From Cryomorphaceae bacterium (GTDB lineage Bacteria; Bacteroidota; Bacteroidia; Flavobacteriales; Schleiferiaceae), in contig JAHEKP010000005.1 in the NCBI GenBank assembly GCA_024638285.1, positions 1 to 64,000 on the forward strand: 64,000 bases of DNA. The letters run 5' to 3'. The position numbers were made by a program, and so were the translations under genes. Positions 7,669 through 16,269 of this stretch are shown here, in pieces. The notes under the pieces are model-generated. The model ran no database searches. It had not been told where the DNA came from and saw only the letters and a program-made list of their open reading frames with translations. The number at the start of each line of letters is the position of its first letter. Position 1 is the first letter of the stretch.

Positions 7669-10437
7669 ATGACTACACACATCGAAATTAAACGCGCAGC
7701 CGTTCACAACCTCAAAAACGTGAGCGTCAACATACCTAGAAACCAGCTTGTTGTCATCACCGGGGTAAGTGGCTCGGGGAAAAGCTCGCTGGCTTTTGAT
7801 ACACTATTTGCTGAGGGACAACGTCGGTATGTAGAGAGTTTAAGTGCTTATGCGCGTCAGTTTCTGGGGAAATTAGACAAACCCAAGGTGGAATATATTA
7901 AAGGAATTCCGCCGGCAGTTGCTATACAACAAAAGGTAAGTAGTCGAAACCCGAGGTCAACAGTTGGAACAACAACAGAAATTTACGACTATCTGAAATT
8001 GCTTTTCGCAAGAATCGGTAAGACCTACAGTCCTGTATCCGGTGCTTTAGTAAAACGACATAACGTGAGCGATGTCATGAACGCAATTCATCGGCTTGAT
8101 GAAGGCACACGTTTTCTCATAACAGCCCCAGTAACGTTTAAAGACCGGACAACCCTCGAACATTTATCCATTCTCTCGCAGCAAGGATTTGCCCGAATTT
8201 TAGTCGAAGATGCGATTGTTAGTATTGAAGATGTTTTAACAGAAAATTCATTCACCGCGGATAAAATCCAACTGGTTGTAGATCGCGCAGTAGTTCGTAT
8301 TAATGATGAAGACAACGACTACCGACTTCAGGATTCTATTCAAACCGCATTTTATGAGGGTCGCGGAAGCTGTGAATTGCGTTTTATGGACGAACGGCCT
8401 ACTATGGAATTTAATAGTCTCTTCGAGTTAGACGGTATTAGTTTTACAGAGCCCACCCTTCATTTATTTAGTTTTAATAATCCTTTGGGTGCCTGTCCTA
8501 GCTGTGAAGGCTTTGGAAGCATTATGGGCATCGATGAAGATCTGGTTGTACCCAATCCGCACTTAAGCGTTTACGAAGGGTGCATTGCGCCTTGGAAGGG
8601 AGATACGATGGGAAAATGGAAGGATAAGTTTATCCTCGGCGCTACAGCCTACAATTTTCCAGTACACCGTGCGTATATCGAACTCACCGAGGACGAAAAA
8701 ACATTGCTTTGGGAAGGTGCTAAAGGTATAAAAGGCATTAACGATCTGTTCAAGCATCTCGAAAGCAAGAGCTATAAAATTCAGTTTAGAGTGATGTTAA
8801 GTCGTTACCGCGGACGAACCGTTTGTACTACCTGCAAGGGAAAACGACTTAAACCCGAAGCGAATTATGTTAAAGTCGGAGGCCGTTCCTTAAGTGACTT
8901 AGTTGAATTACCACTGCGCAAGCTTAAAATCTTCTTTCATGAACTGGAATTGGACGAACAAGATGCGAGCATTGCGAAGCGATTACTAACGGAAATTACT
9001 ACGCGAATAGACTTTCTTATTTCAGTGGGGCTGCCCTACTTGACGTTAAACAGGGTTTCAAGCACGCTCAGTGGTGGAGAAAGCCAACGTATCCAATTGG
9101 CTACTTCGCTGGGATCTTCGCTCGTAGGATCGCTTTATATTTTAGATGAACCCAGTATAGGACTGCACCCACAAGATGCGCAGCAACTCATCAAAGTTAT
9201 TGAAGCATTGAGAGACAATGGGAATACCGTCGTAGTGGTAGAACACGAAGAGGCTTTCATGCGTGCTGCCGATTTTCTCATCGATATTGGTCCAGCAGCA
9301 GGAAACCTAGGAGGTGAAATCATTGCGGCAGGGCTGCCTCAGGATGTGCTAGAGCATAAAACATCGTTAACTGCAGCATATTTAAATGGAACCAAGCAGA
9401 TTCCTTTACCAGAGCAACTTCGCAAACCCACGGGCTCGATTGTTTTAGAGGGCGTGCGTCAACACAATTTAAAGGGATTTAATGTTTCCTTCCCACTAGG
9501 CGTATTTAGTGTCGTAGCAGGGGTAAGCGGTTCAGGTAAGAGTACACTGATTAAGCAAATCCTCTATCCTGCGCTAAAAAAGCATTTGGAAATGGTCGGG
9601 GAACGACCGGGAATTCATAAGGCATTGAAGGGTGACCTGAATGCGATACAACACGTTGAGATGGTCGATCAAAACCCCATAGGTAAATCGTCGCGCTCTA
9701 ATCCCGTGACCTACTTGAAGGCCTACGACGATATTCGTAATCTTTATGCTAGTGAAGAATTAGCACGCATAAGAGGCTATAAAGCAAAGCATTTCAGCTT
9801 TAATACAGATGGTGGACGATGCGACACCTGTAAAGGTGAAGGCGAAGTAACCATTGAAATGCAATTCATGGCGGATGTACATCTGCCTTGTGAAGCTTGC
9901 AATGGAAAACGTTTTAAAGCGGAAATACTCGAGATTAAGTTTAATGGAAAAACCATTGCTGACATCTTGGAGTGCACCATCGACGAAGTGATCGAATTCT
10001 TTAAACAGCACAATGAAATAAAGATCGCGAACAAGCTGCAACCCCTGCAAGATGTAGGCTTAGGTTATGCACACGTCGGGCAAAGCAGTTCTACGCTCAG
10101 CGGCGGCGAAGCTCAGCGGGTTAAATTGGCTTTTTTCCTTTCAAAAGGAATTAAAAATGGCAAAACACTCTTTCTATTTGACGAACCTACAACCGGTCTG
10201 CATTTTGACGATGTCAAGAAATTACTGCGTGCCTTTAATGAATTGGTTGACCTGGGGCATACTGTTCTTGTGATTGAACACGATTTAGATGTCATTAAAC
10301 GTTGTGATCATGTCATAGAAATTGGACCTGAAGGAGGTGAGTTAGGAGGACAATTACTATACGCTGGTCCTCCAAATGAATTGATTTCAATTAAAGAAAG
10401 TCCGACCGCTGAAGCATTAAAATCACACACACCCTAA
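7669..10437 (+). CDS. uvrA: Excinuclease ABC subunit UvrA
   Basis: The 922-residue damage-sensing ATPase of nucleotide excision repair. It has two ABC modules, each with Walker A GVSGSGKS (near residues 32 and 620), the signatures LSGGESQR and LSGGEAQR, and Walker B DEPS/DEPT. The zinc modules are visible as CPSC with CTTCKGKR in the first half, and CDTCKGEGE with CEACNGKR in the second. Length is close to the usual 940. I took ATG 7669 rather than TTG 7642 because the first nine residues of the longer frame do not look like UvrA and overlap a -7 promoter element. It forms a dimer that hands DNA to UvrB (not in the window). Confidence 0.97.
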   Translation: MTTHIEIKRAAVHNLKNVSVNIPRNQLVVITGVSGSGKSSLAFDTLFAEGQRRYVESLSAYARQFLGKLDKPKVEYIKGIPPAVAIQQKVSSRNPRSTVGTTTEIYDYLKLLFARIGKTYSPVSGALVKRHNVSDVMNAIHRLDEGTRFLITAPVTFKDRTTLEHLSILSQQGFARILVEDAIVSIEDVLTENSFTADKIQLVVDRAVVRINDEDNDYRLQDSIQTAFYEGRGSCELRFMDERPTMEFNSLFELDGISFTEPTLHLFSFNNPLGACPSCEGFGSIMGIDEDLVVPNPHLSVYEGCIAPWKGDTMGKWKDKFILGATAYNFPVHRAYIELTEDEKTLLWEGAKGIKGINDLFKHLESKSYKIQFRVMLSRYRGRTVCTTCKGKRLKPEANYVKVGGRSLSDLVELPLRKLKIFFHELELDEQDASIAKRLLTEITTRIDFLISVGLPYLTLNRVSSTLSGGESQRIQLATSLGSSLVGSLYILDEPSIGLHPQDAQQLIKVIEALRDNGNTVVVVEHEEAFMRAADFLIDIGPAAGNLGGEIIAAGLPQDVLEHKTSLTAAYLNGTKQIPLPEQLRKPTGSIVLEGVRQHNLKGFNVSFPLGVFSVVAGVSGSGKSTLIKQILYPALKKHLEMVGERPGIHKALKGDLNAIQHVEMVDQNPIGKSSRSNPVTYLKAYDDIRNLYASEELARIRGYKAKHFSFNTDGGRCDTCKGEGEVTIEMQFMADVHLPCEACNGKRFKAEILEIKFNGKTIADILECTIDEVIEFFKQHNEIKIANKLQPLQDVGLGYAHVGQSSSTLSGGEAQRVKLAFFLSKGIKNGKTLFLFDEPTTGLHFDDVKKLLRAFNELVDLGHTVLVIEHDLDVIKRCDHVIEIGPEGGELGGQLLYAGPPNELISIKESPTAEALKSHTP

Positions 10438-10561
10438 GTAGTCTCAATCGAGACACTTTTACCTAGAAACTATACACTTGAAAATTATGTAGGAAAGGCA
10501 AAACGCTTTAATTATTTAAGAATCAGTGGCACAAACAAAGAAGTCTCCTTATATTTACATT

Positions 10562-10629
10562 GTACCCGAAAGGGTAGCTTAGGTTTATTGGTTTGGTATA
10601 CGGTCCGCTTCGGCGGACCGTATCTTTTT
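10562..10629 (+). ncRNA. Candidate small RNA with GAAA and UUCG hairpins
   Basis: The 202-bp gap after uvrA holds two very regular hairpins: TACCC-GAAA-GGGTA (10563-10576) and an 11-bp stem with a TTCG loop (10598-10623) followed by five T. A 21-nt linker rich in G and T joins them. A near-consensus -7 element TATATTTA (10550-10557) would place a start near 10562, at the foot of the first hairpin. So a transcript of about 68 nt with a 5' stem and a 3' terminator is plausible. A weaker hairpin with T run (GTCTC-AATC-GAGAC, 10441-10454) right after uvrA could end the uvrA message. No known RNA family is recognised. Confidence 0.35.
10598..10629 (+). terminator. Rho-independent terminator with UUCG tetraloop
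   Basis: Perfect 11-bp stem, TTCG loop, then CTTTTT. It ends transcripts from uvrA or from the candidate small RNA. There is no T tract in the other direction, so it would not serve the convergent methyltransferase gene that ends at 10640. Confidence 0.9.
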
Positions 10630-10639
10630 AACCCCTTAC

Positions 10640-11431
10640 CTACTTCGTTTGCGATCCAGCACATTGATAGAGCAACACGGCTGCAGCCACACTTACATTC
10701 AAACTATCAACAGATTTTCCTTCCATAGGGATGATGATATTTTCGTAGGATTTTTCTAACCATTCAGCTGAAAGCCCCCTACTCTCTTCTCCTAATATAA
10801 TTGCAGATTTAGGTGCCCAATTCACATCATACATAGCTACTGCATCCTCATGCATGTGCGTAATGTATCCAACAAAGCCACTCTCATTCAGCCATTGCTG
10901 CACCTGAACGCTCGATCCCATAAAAATCGGAAGCTCAAACAGTGCGCCTGTAGCGTTACGAACGACATTGGGACCAAAAGGATCCAGCGCTGGATCTGCC
11001 AAAATTATTGCTCCAGCACCCGCTGCTAAAGCAGTACGCATGATCGCCCCTAAGTTCCCTGGCTTTTCAATGCCTTCGACTACTACAACCCTACTAGCAC
11101 TATCTAAAATTTTAGAACGTGATGCAAAACTGCTGTCGGGACGATAGAAAACAGCAACAACATCCTCAGTAGCATCGCGATACGCAATCTTTTCATAGAC
11201 TTTAGCCGATACTTCATAGTGTTCGACACCCTCCGGCATTTGTTGCAGCGGCGCTGCATGTTCCAAAGACCATAATTCTTTCAACTCCCAATTGCATGCC
11301 AAAGCGCGCTCCACTTCTCGCCGTCCCTCAACCACACATACTCCAAAGACTTTACGTACTTTACTTTTAGAGACTAATTGGACAATCTCCTTTACTTTTG
11401 GATTACTAAGACTAGAAATGTAGCGGCTCAT
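10640..11431 (-). CDS. TrmH/SpoU-family RNA 2'-O-methyltransferase
   Basis: A 263-residue SPOUT enzyme that methylates ribose in rRNA or tRNA using SAM. The N-terminal part (to about residue 95) matches the RNA-binding SpoU substrate domain (EGRREVERAL). The catalytic part shows motif 1 NLGAIMRTALAAGA, motif 2 ILGEESRGLS and motif 3 IPMEGKSVDSLNVSVAAAVLLY, which form the SAM knot. The ATG at 11431 fits the family; the frame can be extended to 11467 but that would run into the divergent SUI1 gene. Only 4 bp separate the two starts. The exact target nucleotide is unknown; RlmB-like is possible. Confidence 0.92.
   Translation of the reverse strand: MSRYISSLSNPKVKEIVQLVSKSKVRKVFGVCVVEGRREVERALACNWELKELWSLEHAAPLQQMPEGVEHYEVSAKVYEKIAYRDATEDVVAVFYRPDSSFASRSKILDSASRVVVVEGIEKPGNLGAIMRTALAAGAGAIILADPALDPFGPNVVRNATGALFELPIFMGSSVQVQQWLNESGFVGYITHMHEDAVAMYDVNWAPKSAIILGEESRGLSAEWLEKSYENIIIPMEGKSVDSLNVSVAAAVLLYQCAGSQTK
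11393..11400 (+). promoter_or_regulatory. Putative SUI1 promoter -7 element TACTTTTG
   Basis: Perfect TAnnTTTG match 35 bp before the SUI1-family ATG at 11436, lying inside the first codons of the divergent methyltransferase gene. A TTG at 11378-11380 is nearer than the usual 19 bp. Confidence 0.45.
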
Positions 11432-11435
11432 AGAT

Positions 11436-11801
11436 ATGGCTAAAAAGAATAAACCAAAGAAAATCAATTTAGAGGACTTAGGAGGCTTTGTCTTTAGTAC
11501 GAATCCAGAATTTGCACCCCCGACGTTTGAAGACGGTGATCTGAGCCCATTAAATCCAGATGAACAGCTGCTTGAGCTTTATTTCGAAAAGAAAGGACGC
11601 GGCGGCAAGCAAGTGGTCATCATTAAAGGATTCCAGGGAAGCGAAGACGAACTAAAAGAATTAGGGAAATTACTAAAGCAACACTGCGGCGTGGGCGGAA
11701 GCAGCAAGGATGGAGAAATCATTCTTCAGGGCAATGTCCGCGATAAAGCCACTGATTATTTGCAAAAAGAAGGCTATAAGACGAAGCGCATTGGGGGGTA
11801 A
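11436..11801 (+). CDS. SUI1/eIF1-family translation factor (YciH-like)
   Basis: A 121-residue protein whose residues 45-120 fit the SUI1 fold: GRGGKQVVIIKGF, then HCGVGGSSKDGEIILQGN, the most conserved stretch of YciH/eIF1 proteins. Family members influence start-site fidelity on the small ribosomal subunit; in bacteria the role is mild and poorly defined. The N-terminal 40 residues are a lineage-specific lysine- and proline-containing tail. It is divergent from an RNA methyltransferase gene by 4 bp, so the two promoters must lie in each other's coding region. A small hairpin (11835-11851) follows but lacks a clear T tract. Confidence 0.92.
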   Translation: MAKKNKPKKINLEDLGGFVFSTNPEFAPPTFEDGDLSPLNPDEQLLELYFEKKGRGGKQVVIIKGFQGSEDELKELGKLLKQHCGVGGSSKDGEIILQGNVRDKATDYLQKEGYKTKRIGG

Positions 11802-11886
11802 TTCTGCGCTTTGAGCTAAAAACCACTGAAATCTTGACTTTTTTCAAGTCACGAAATCAACCGCTAAAAACGTGTCTCAAATAAGA

Positions 11887-13014
11887 CTAGTATACCGTGG
11901 CAAGCGCTTTTTCATACGCCGCTTCATACATCGGAACGATCTTTTTAATTGAAAATTTCTTAGCATGATCAAAAGCTTGTCGCTTGAACCGAGCCAATTT
12001 CTCCTCATCCTGCAACAACGACAAACTGAAGGCAGCCATCTCTTCAACTGCCCCTGGCGATGCCAAATACCCTGTAACCCCGTGAACATTTACTTCAGGA
12101 ATACCGCCTGCGTTGGAACTGATCACAGGAACTTTTGCGGCCATCGCTTCTAAAGCAACCAATCCAAAACTCTCATTCTCTGAGGTGAGTAAGAAAAGAT
12201 CACTCATACACAGCAATCGACGGACCTCTGAGGTTTTTCCTAAGAACTTTACTTTATCAGCAATTCCTAGGTCCCGAGTTTGCTGTTCAGCACGCTCACG
12301 TTCAGGACCATCTCCAAGCATCAATAAAATGGCGTCTTCCTCTTGCTGAATTCGGTGGAAAATAGAAATCACATCGGGAATACGCTTCAGCTTACGCATG
12401 TTAGAAATATGAATGATAATCCGCTCGTTGTTGGGTGCTATTTGTGTTCTATTGCAACGGTCTTCTATTTGATATAGATCGATGTCTATAAAATTTGGAA
12501 TAACCTCAATATCCTTTTTAATCACAAAAGAGCTCAACGTATCCTTCTTCAGGCTCTCACTCACGCTAGTTACTACATCACTTTTGTTGATTGAAAACGT
12601 TACTGCAGGTTTGTACGAAGGGTTCTTTCCCACAAGGGTAATGTCCGTTCCGTGCAGCGTAGTGACAACGGGTAAATATTTACCTTTTTCTAATAGGATT
12701 TTTTTAGCCATGTACGCAGCATACGCATGGGGAATGGCGTAATGCACGTGCAATAACTGTATACCCTCCGTCAATACCGTGTCCACCATTTTTGAACTGA
12801 GCGCTAATTCATAAGGCTGGTATTCAAACAACGGATAATCGTGCACATTGACTTCGTGATAGAAAATATTTGGCTCCAGTATATCCAGGCGCACAGGCTG
12901 GCTGTAGGTGATAAAGTGAATTTCATGGCCTTTTTTGGCCAATTGAATACCTAATTCTGTAGCAACCACTCCTGATCCACCATAGGTAGGATAACAAACA
13001 ACTCCAATCTTCAT
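11887..13014 (-). CDS. bshA: N-acetyl-alpha-D-glucosaminyl L-malate synthase BshA
   Basis: A 375-residue GT4 enzyme that joins N-acetylglucosamine from UDP-GlcNAc to L-malate, the first step of bacillithiol. The start MKIGVVCYPTYGGSGVVA is typical of BshA, as are the loop HVHYAIPHAYAA, TLHGTDITLVG, and the UDP-binding stretch ENESFGLVALEAMAAKVPVISS. Length is normal. ATG at 13014. The gene lies 18 bp after the NagZ-like gene on the same strand, so both are probably in one operon. BshB and BshC are not in this window. Confidence 0.95.
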   Translation of the reverse strand: MKIGVVCYPTYGGSGVVATELGIQLAKKGHEIHFITYSQPVRLDILEPNIFYHEVNVHDYPLFEYQPYELALSSKMVDTVLTEGIQLLHVHYAIPHAYAAYMAKKILLEKGKYLPVVTTLHGTDITLVGKNPSYKPAVTFSINKSDVVTSVSESLKKDTLSSFVIKKDIEVIPNFIDIDLYQIEDRCNRTQIAPNNERIIIHISNMRKLKRIPDVISIFHRIQQEEDAILLMLGDGPERERAEQQTRDLGIADKVKFLGKTSEVRRLLCMSDLFLLTSENESFGLVALEAMAAKVPVISSNAGGIPEVNVHGVTGYLASPGAVEEMAAFSLSLLQDEEKLARFKRQAFDHAKKFSIKKIVPMYEAAYEKALATVY

Positions 13015-13032
13015 TCGGCTAAGGTATTTCTC

Positions 13033-15939
13033 TTAATTAAGGGCGTCGTAAATGTACTCTTGTATATTGGTTCGAACGTCCAATTTGCTCAGTTTCCAAT
13101 TCTCCGCATCGGGAAAGGTTCTGTTGCTCAGGAAAACATAAAGCAAATTCTCTTTTGGGTCCATCCATACCATTGTACCTGTAAAACCCGTGTGACCAAA
13201 ACTTTGTTCAGATGCACAAGTACAACTGGGGCCAGGCCCATCTTCTAACTGTTTCCGGTCAAAGCCTAAACCGCGTCTGTTTTGAGACTCGCAAAACGCA
13301 CATCCACTGAATAACTCTATGGTAGCTTCCTGAAAATAGCGATGTCCACCATAGTACCCTCCGTTTAAATACATCTGCATCATTTTCGCTAAATCGTTTG
13401 CATTTGCGAATAATCCTGCATGACCCGCAACTCCATTCATCATTGCAGCACCCATATCGTGTACAGTACCATGCACGGTGCTATTTCTCCAATAACCATC
13501 TTCCTCTGTAGGCGCGATATCATTTTCAGTGAACCCCGAGGTTAATGGATTGTAAGTCAAACGATGCGCACCCAATGGGGAATAGAATGTATTCTTCGCC
13601 CATTGATCAAGTGGCTCATTAAATCGTTCCTCAAGCATCTCTTGAAACAAGTAATACCCAAGATCAGAATAGCGGTATTCTGTTCCTTTCAACGGGCTCC
13701 TTGCCAACATGGCAAACATGGTATCCCGAATTGTTGCTCTCAAATACATTCCTGGAATCACTTCATTAAAGCCCTCAGCTGGTATAGCGCTGTACCAATA
13801 AGACGTTGTACTGTCATTTTTTATACTCGAGGCATAAAAAGGAATCCAAGCCTGCAATCCACTTTGGTGCGCGAGCACATCTTCGAAAACCAATTTTTCT
13901 TTATCCGATCCCTTTAATCGATTCGTGTGATTACCTAAAGTTGACTTTAGAAGCAGCGGCTGCTTTTCGTACCAAGCCATTATACCAGGAAGTGTCGCGG
14001 CAATCTTGGTCACCGAAGCGATATCATAAAGATCCGTCCATTCCACAGGCTTTTTCTCCGAGTAGGTATGTGATCCAAATGATTTGGAATAAACCACTGT
14101 TCCATGACGAGCGACCAATACTTGTGCACCAGGCGTGGCACCTGCTGCAATGGCGTGCTCTACAGTAGAATCAATACGATTTAAAGGCCCCGCATCAAGG
14201 CCTACCTCAAAAGGGACTCCGTACTTCAAACGTAGCAGTTCCTCCGTTTTCTGGCCATCACCTACCGATCCCCATTGGTTCAAATCAACAGGCAACAACC
14301 CCTTGGTTTCACGTGCTCCGAACAAGAATTGAGGCGCCAAAAGCTGGGAATATTCGTCGTTCTCATACAAGATTAAAATACGGACGTTATCTTCAAATGC
14401 CGGGTAGCTCAAGACCCCATATGGATTTGCGAAATGTAAAAGATATACAGGCTTACCTGTAGTTGATAAGCGCTTCAAAAATTCTTGCTCGTAGGACTCT
14501 AACTTATACCGCTTCCAGGGATTTTTAACGTTTTGATGAAAGCTCACCACAAAAGCATCTTTTGATGCCATTTCGCGCTCGTCTACATCCACACCATGAT
14601 GGTGGGACATGGCCACATATCTATCAAGGTATTCTTTCACCGTAGCAGCCGATTCAAAATCACCCAATGCGATATGGAGGAATTCTTGCTCTACATTTTT
14701 AATGGGGAATGTAGCCGTACCACGTTCCAATAAAGTCGCCGCATTCCGTATTAGGTTGAACGACACTCTTTGGTTCAATTCTTCTCTTTCGAACAGAGAA
14801 TGATCGGAGGTCAGCAAAGAAGGATCGACCGACTTTTGAGCCTCTAGCCAATCCGAATACGCCCTGCAATTTGATTTTGCCACTAAGATTCTTCTCACGC
14901 GCTCATCCAAGGATTGGAAAGAAATCTTATCTGTGGCCAAGGCATCTTGGAAAGCTTGGGTGGCCTTTGGCACGTCCATGGGAAAGAGCAAAATATCATT
15001 GCCCGCGGCAAACGCCGCCAACTCTAACTCTCCTGGTGGCGCAAAGGCTGCAGCGCCCTTCATGTTCAGAGCATCGGTAATAATTAGGCCTTCATATCCC
15101 CATTGATCTCGTAAAATCTCTTGAATGACCTTGCGCGAAAGGCTCGTGGGTTTTCCAGAGGGCTCAAGGGATGGAATATTCAAATGGGCAATCATAATAG
15201 CTCCAACGCCCGCGTCAATAGCTCCCTTAAACGGCACCCACTCCACTTCCATGAGTTCTTTCAATGTGCGATCTACCTTTGGAAGCGTCTTGTGACTGTC
15301 CTGATGGGTATCGCCGTGGCCTGGAAAATGCTTACCACAAGCCAGCACTCCATTCTCTTGAATCCCATTAACTACCGCTACACCCATTGCATTCACTACA
15401 TCTGGATCAGAACCAAAGGATCGCGCTCCAATAATAGGATTATTTGGATTCGTATTGACATCAAGCACCGGAGAGAAACTCATGTGTACGCCAACTGCAC
15501 TGCACTCTTCAGCCATTGCATACCCTAAATCATACGCTTCTTCATTACTGCCAGCAGCTCCAACAGTGAGCGATGTCGGAAACTTATAGGTACTATCCAA
15601 ACGCATGGCTTGTCCCCATTCCGCATCTTGTCCCACGAGTAATGGAAATGCCGCCGCACTCTGAAGACGATGAAGCAGTTTCTTTTGGCGTTCAGGTCCA
15701 CCTTGCATGGTAATAACACCTCCAATATGGTAATCGCGTACGAGTTTTTCTAATTCCGCTTGATGACCCTCGTCTTTATTGCTGTAGGCAGCGACCATAA
15801 ATAATTGGCCAATTTTCTCCTCCACTGACATTGCATTCAAGGCAGAGTCTACATTAAAGGATTGAGCACAAAGCTCTTTACTCGGTAAAATAGTCAATAC
15901 GGAAGCCATAAATATGGCTTTGAGAAAGCGTGCTTGCAT
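13033..15939 (-). CDS. NagZ-like GH3 hydrolase fused to a beta-lactamase-fold serine hydrolase
   Basis: A 968-residue exported protein. Residues 1-26 form a signal peptide ending near LCAQS. Residues 35-400 are a glycoside hydrolase family 3 domain with the NagZ motif KHFPGHGDTHQDSH and the nucleophile region ITDALNMKGA. A linking domain follows. Residues 600-960 are a class C beta-lactamase/DD-peptidase fold with SVTK (nucleophile Ser and Lys), YSD as the Tyr motif, and GHTG in place of KTG. So it may trim both sugar and peptide of murein in the periplasm. ATG 15939 gives the best signal peptide; a TTG at 15957 is possible. This domain fusion is known in Bacteroidota. The actual peptidase substrate is not shown. 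Confidence 0.9.
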   Translation of the reverse strand: MQARFLKAIFMASVLTILPSKELCAQSFNVDSALNAMSVEEKIGQLFMVAAYSNKDEGHQAELEKLVRDYHIGGVITMQGGPERQKKLLHRLQSAAAFPLLVGQDAEWGQAMRLDSTYKFPTSLTVGAAGSNEEAYDLGYAMAEECSAVGVHMSFSPVLDVNTNPNNPIIGARSFGSDPDVVNAMGVAVVNGIQENGVLACGKHFPGHGDTHQDSHKTLPKVDRTLKELMEVEWVPFKGAIDAGVGAIMIAHLNIPSLEPSGKPTSLSRKVIQEILRDQWGYEGLIITDALNMKGAAAFAPPGELELAAFAAGNDILLFPMDVPKATQAFQDALATDKISFQSLDERVRRILVAKSNCRAYSDWLEAQKSVDPSLLTSDHSLFEREELNQRVSFNLIRNAATLLERGTATFPIKNVEQEFLHIALGDFESAATVKEYLDRYVAMSHHHGVDVDEREMASKDAFVVSFHQNVKNPWKRYKLESYEQEFLKRLSTTGKPVYLLHFANPYGVLSYPAFEDNVRILILYENDEYSQLLAPQFLFGARETKGLLPVDLNQWGSVGDGQKTEELLRLKYGVPFEVGLDAGPLNRIDSTVEHAIAAGATPGAQVLVARHGTVVYSKSFGSHTYSEKKPVEWTDLYDIASVTKIAATLPGIMAWYEKQPLLLKSTLGNHTNRLKGSDKEKLVFEDVLAHQSGLQAWIPFYASSIKNDSTTSYWYSAIPAEGFNEVIPGMYLRATIRDTMFAMLARSPLKGTEYRYSDLGYYLFQEMLEERFNEPLDQWAKNTFYSPLGAHRLTYNPLTSGFTENDIAPTEEDGYWRNSTVHGTVHDMGAAMMNGVAGHAGLFANANDLAKMMQMYLNGGYYGGHRYFQEATIELFSGCAFCESQNRRGLGFDRKQLEDGPGPSCTCASEQSFGHTGFTGTMVWMDPKENLLYVFLSNRTFPDAENWKLSKLDVRTNIQEYIYDALN

Positions 15940-15965
15940 AAGTCGATAAAGTGCCAAGGGGTTCT

Positions 15966-15973
15966 TACCTTTG
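15966..15973 (+). promoter_or_regulatory. Putative promoter -7 element TACCTTTG for the mutL operon
   Basis: Perfect TAnnTTTG match 20 bp before the ATG of the small membrane protein that heads the mutL-rhomboid-EEP operon. No good TTG at the -33 place is visible. Confidence 0.55.
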
Positions 15974-15993
15974 AGATGAGAATATAGAAAGAT

Positions 15994-16269
15994 ATGGGAT
16001 TATTTGAACGACGCCAACCGCGCGGTTTTCAACACCAACCTAGATTTCACGATGAACGTAAGGATCGTTTGAGAATCTTAGAACGTAATGAGGGCGTCGA
16101 TGAAATTCCGTTTCAGAATAAAGACAAATACCGTGATCGCTTACGAGAGAATTGGGACTTGCGAAGAAAAAGAAGCGCAGGCGCCAGTGAAGGCTATGGA
16201 AAACGTTTGGTGTTCAGCTTCTTATTCCTTGTCGTTCTCGTCATTGTCGCCGTTAAATTTCTAGCCTAG
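15994..16269 (+). CDS. Small single-pass membrane protein upstream of mutL
   Basis: A 91-residue protein with a very charged, Arg-rich N-terminal part (about residues 1-68) and one C-terminal hydrophobic helix (about 72-90), so it is probably tail-anchored with the basic part in the cytosol. Its stop TAG shares one base with the GTG start of mutL. Flavobacteria often have a small protein in this place, sometimes labelled riboflavin synthase subunit beta, a label not supported by anything visible here. The function is unknown. The basic domain could bind nucleic acid or phospholipid head groups. Confidence 0.8.
   Translation: MGLFERRQPRGFQHQPRFHDERKDRLRILERNEGVDEIPFQNKDKYRDRLRENWDLRRKRSAGASEGYGKRLVFSFLFLVVLVIVAVKFLA

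Noticed and set aside
11802-11886. Hairpin TGACTT-TTTTC-AAGTCA as terminator of the SUI1 and bshA genes
   Set aside because: Only 6 bp and no T tract after the stem; kept as a remark in the SUI1 entry.
15121-15528. 135-codon plus-strand frame inside the NagZ-like gene
   Set aside because: It is antisense to a clearly conserved GH3 domain, with no recognisable motif and no promoter.
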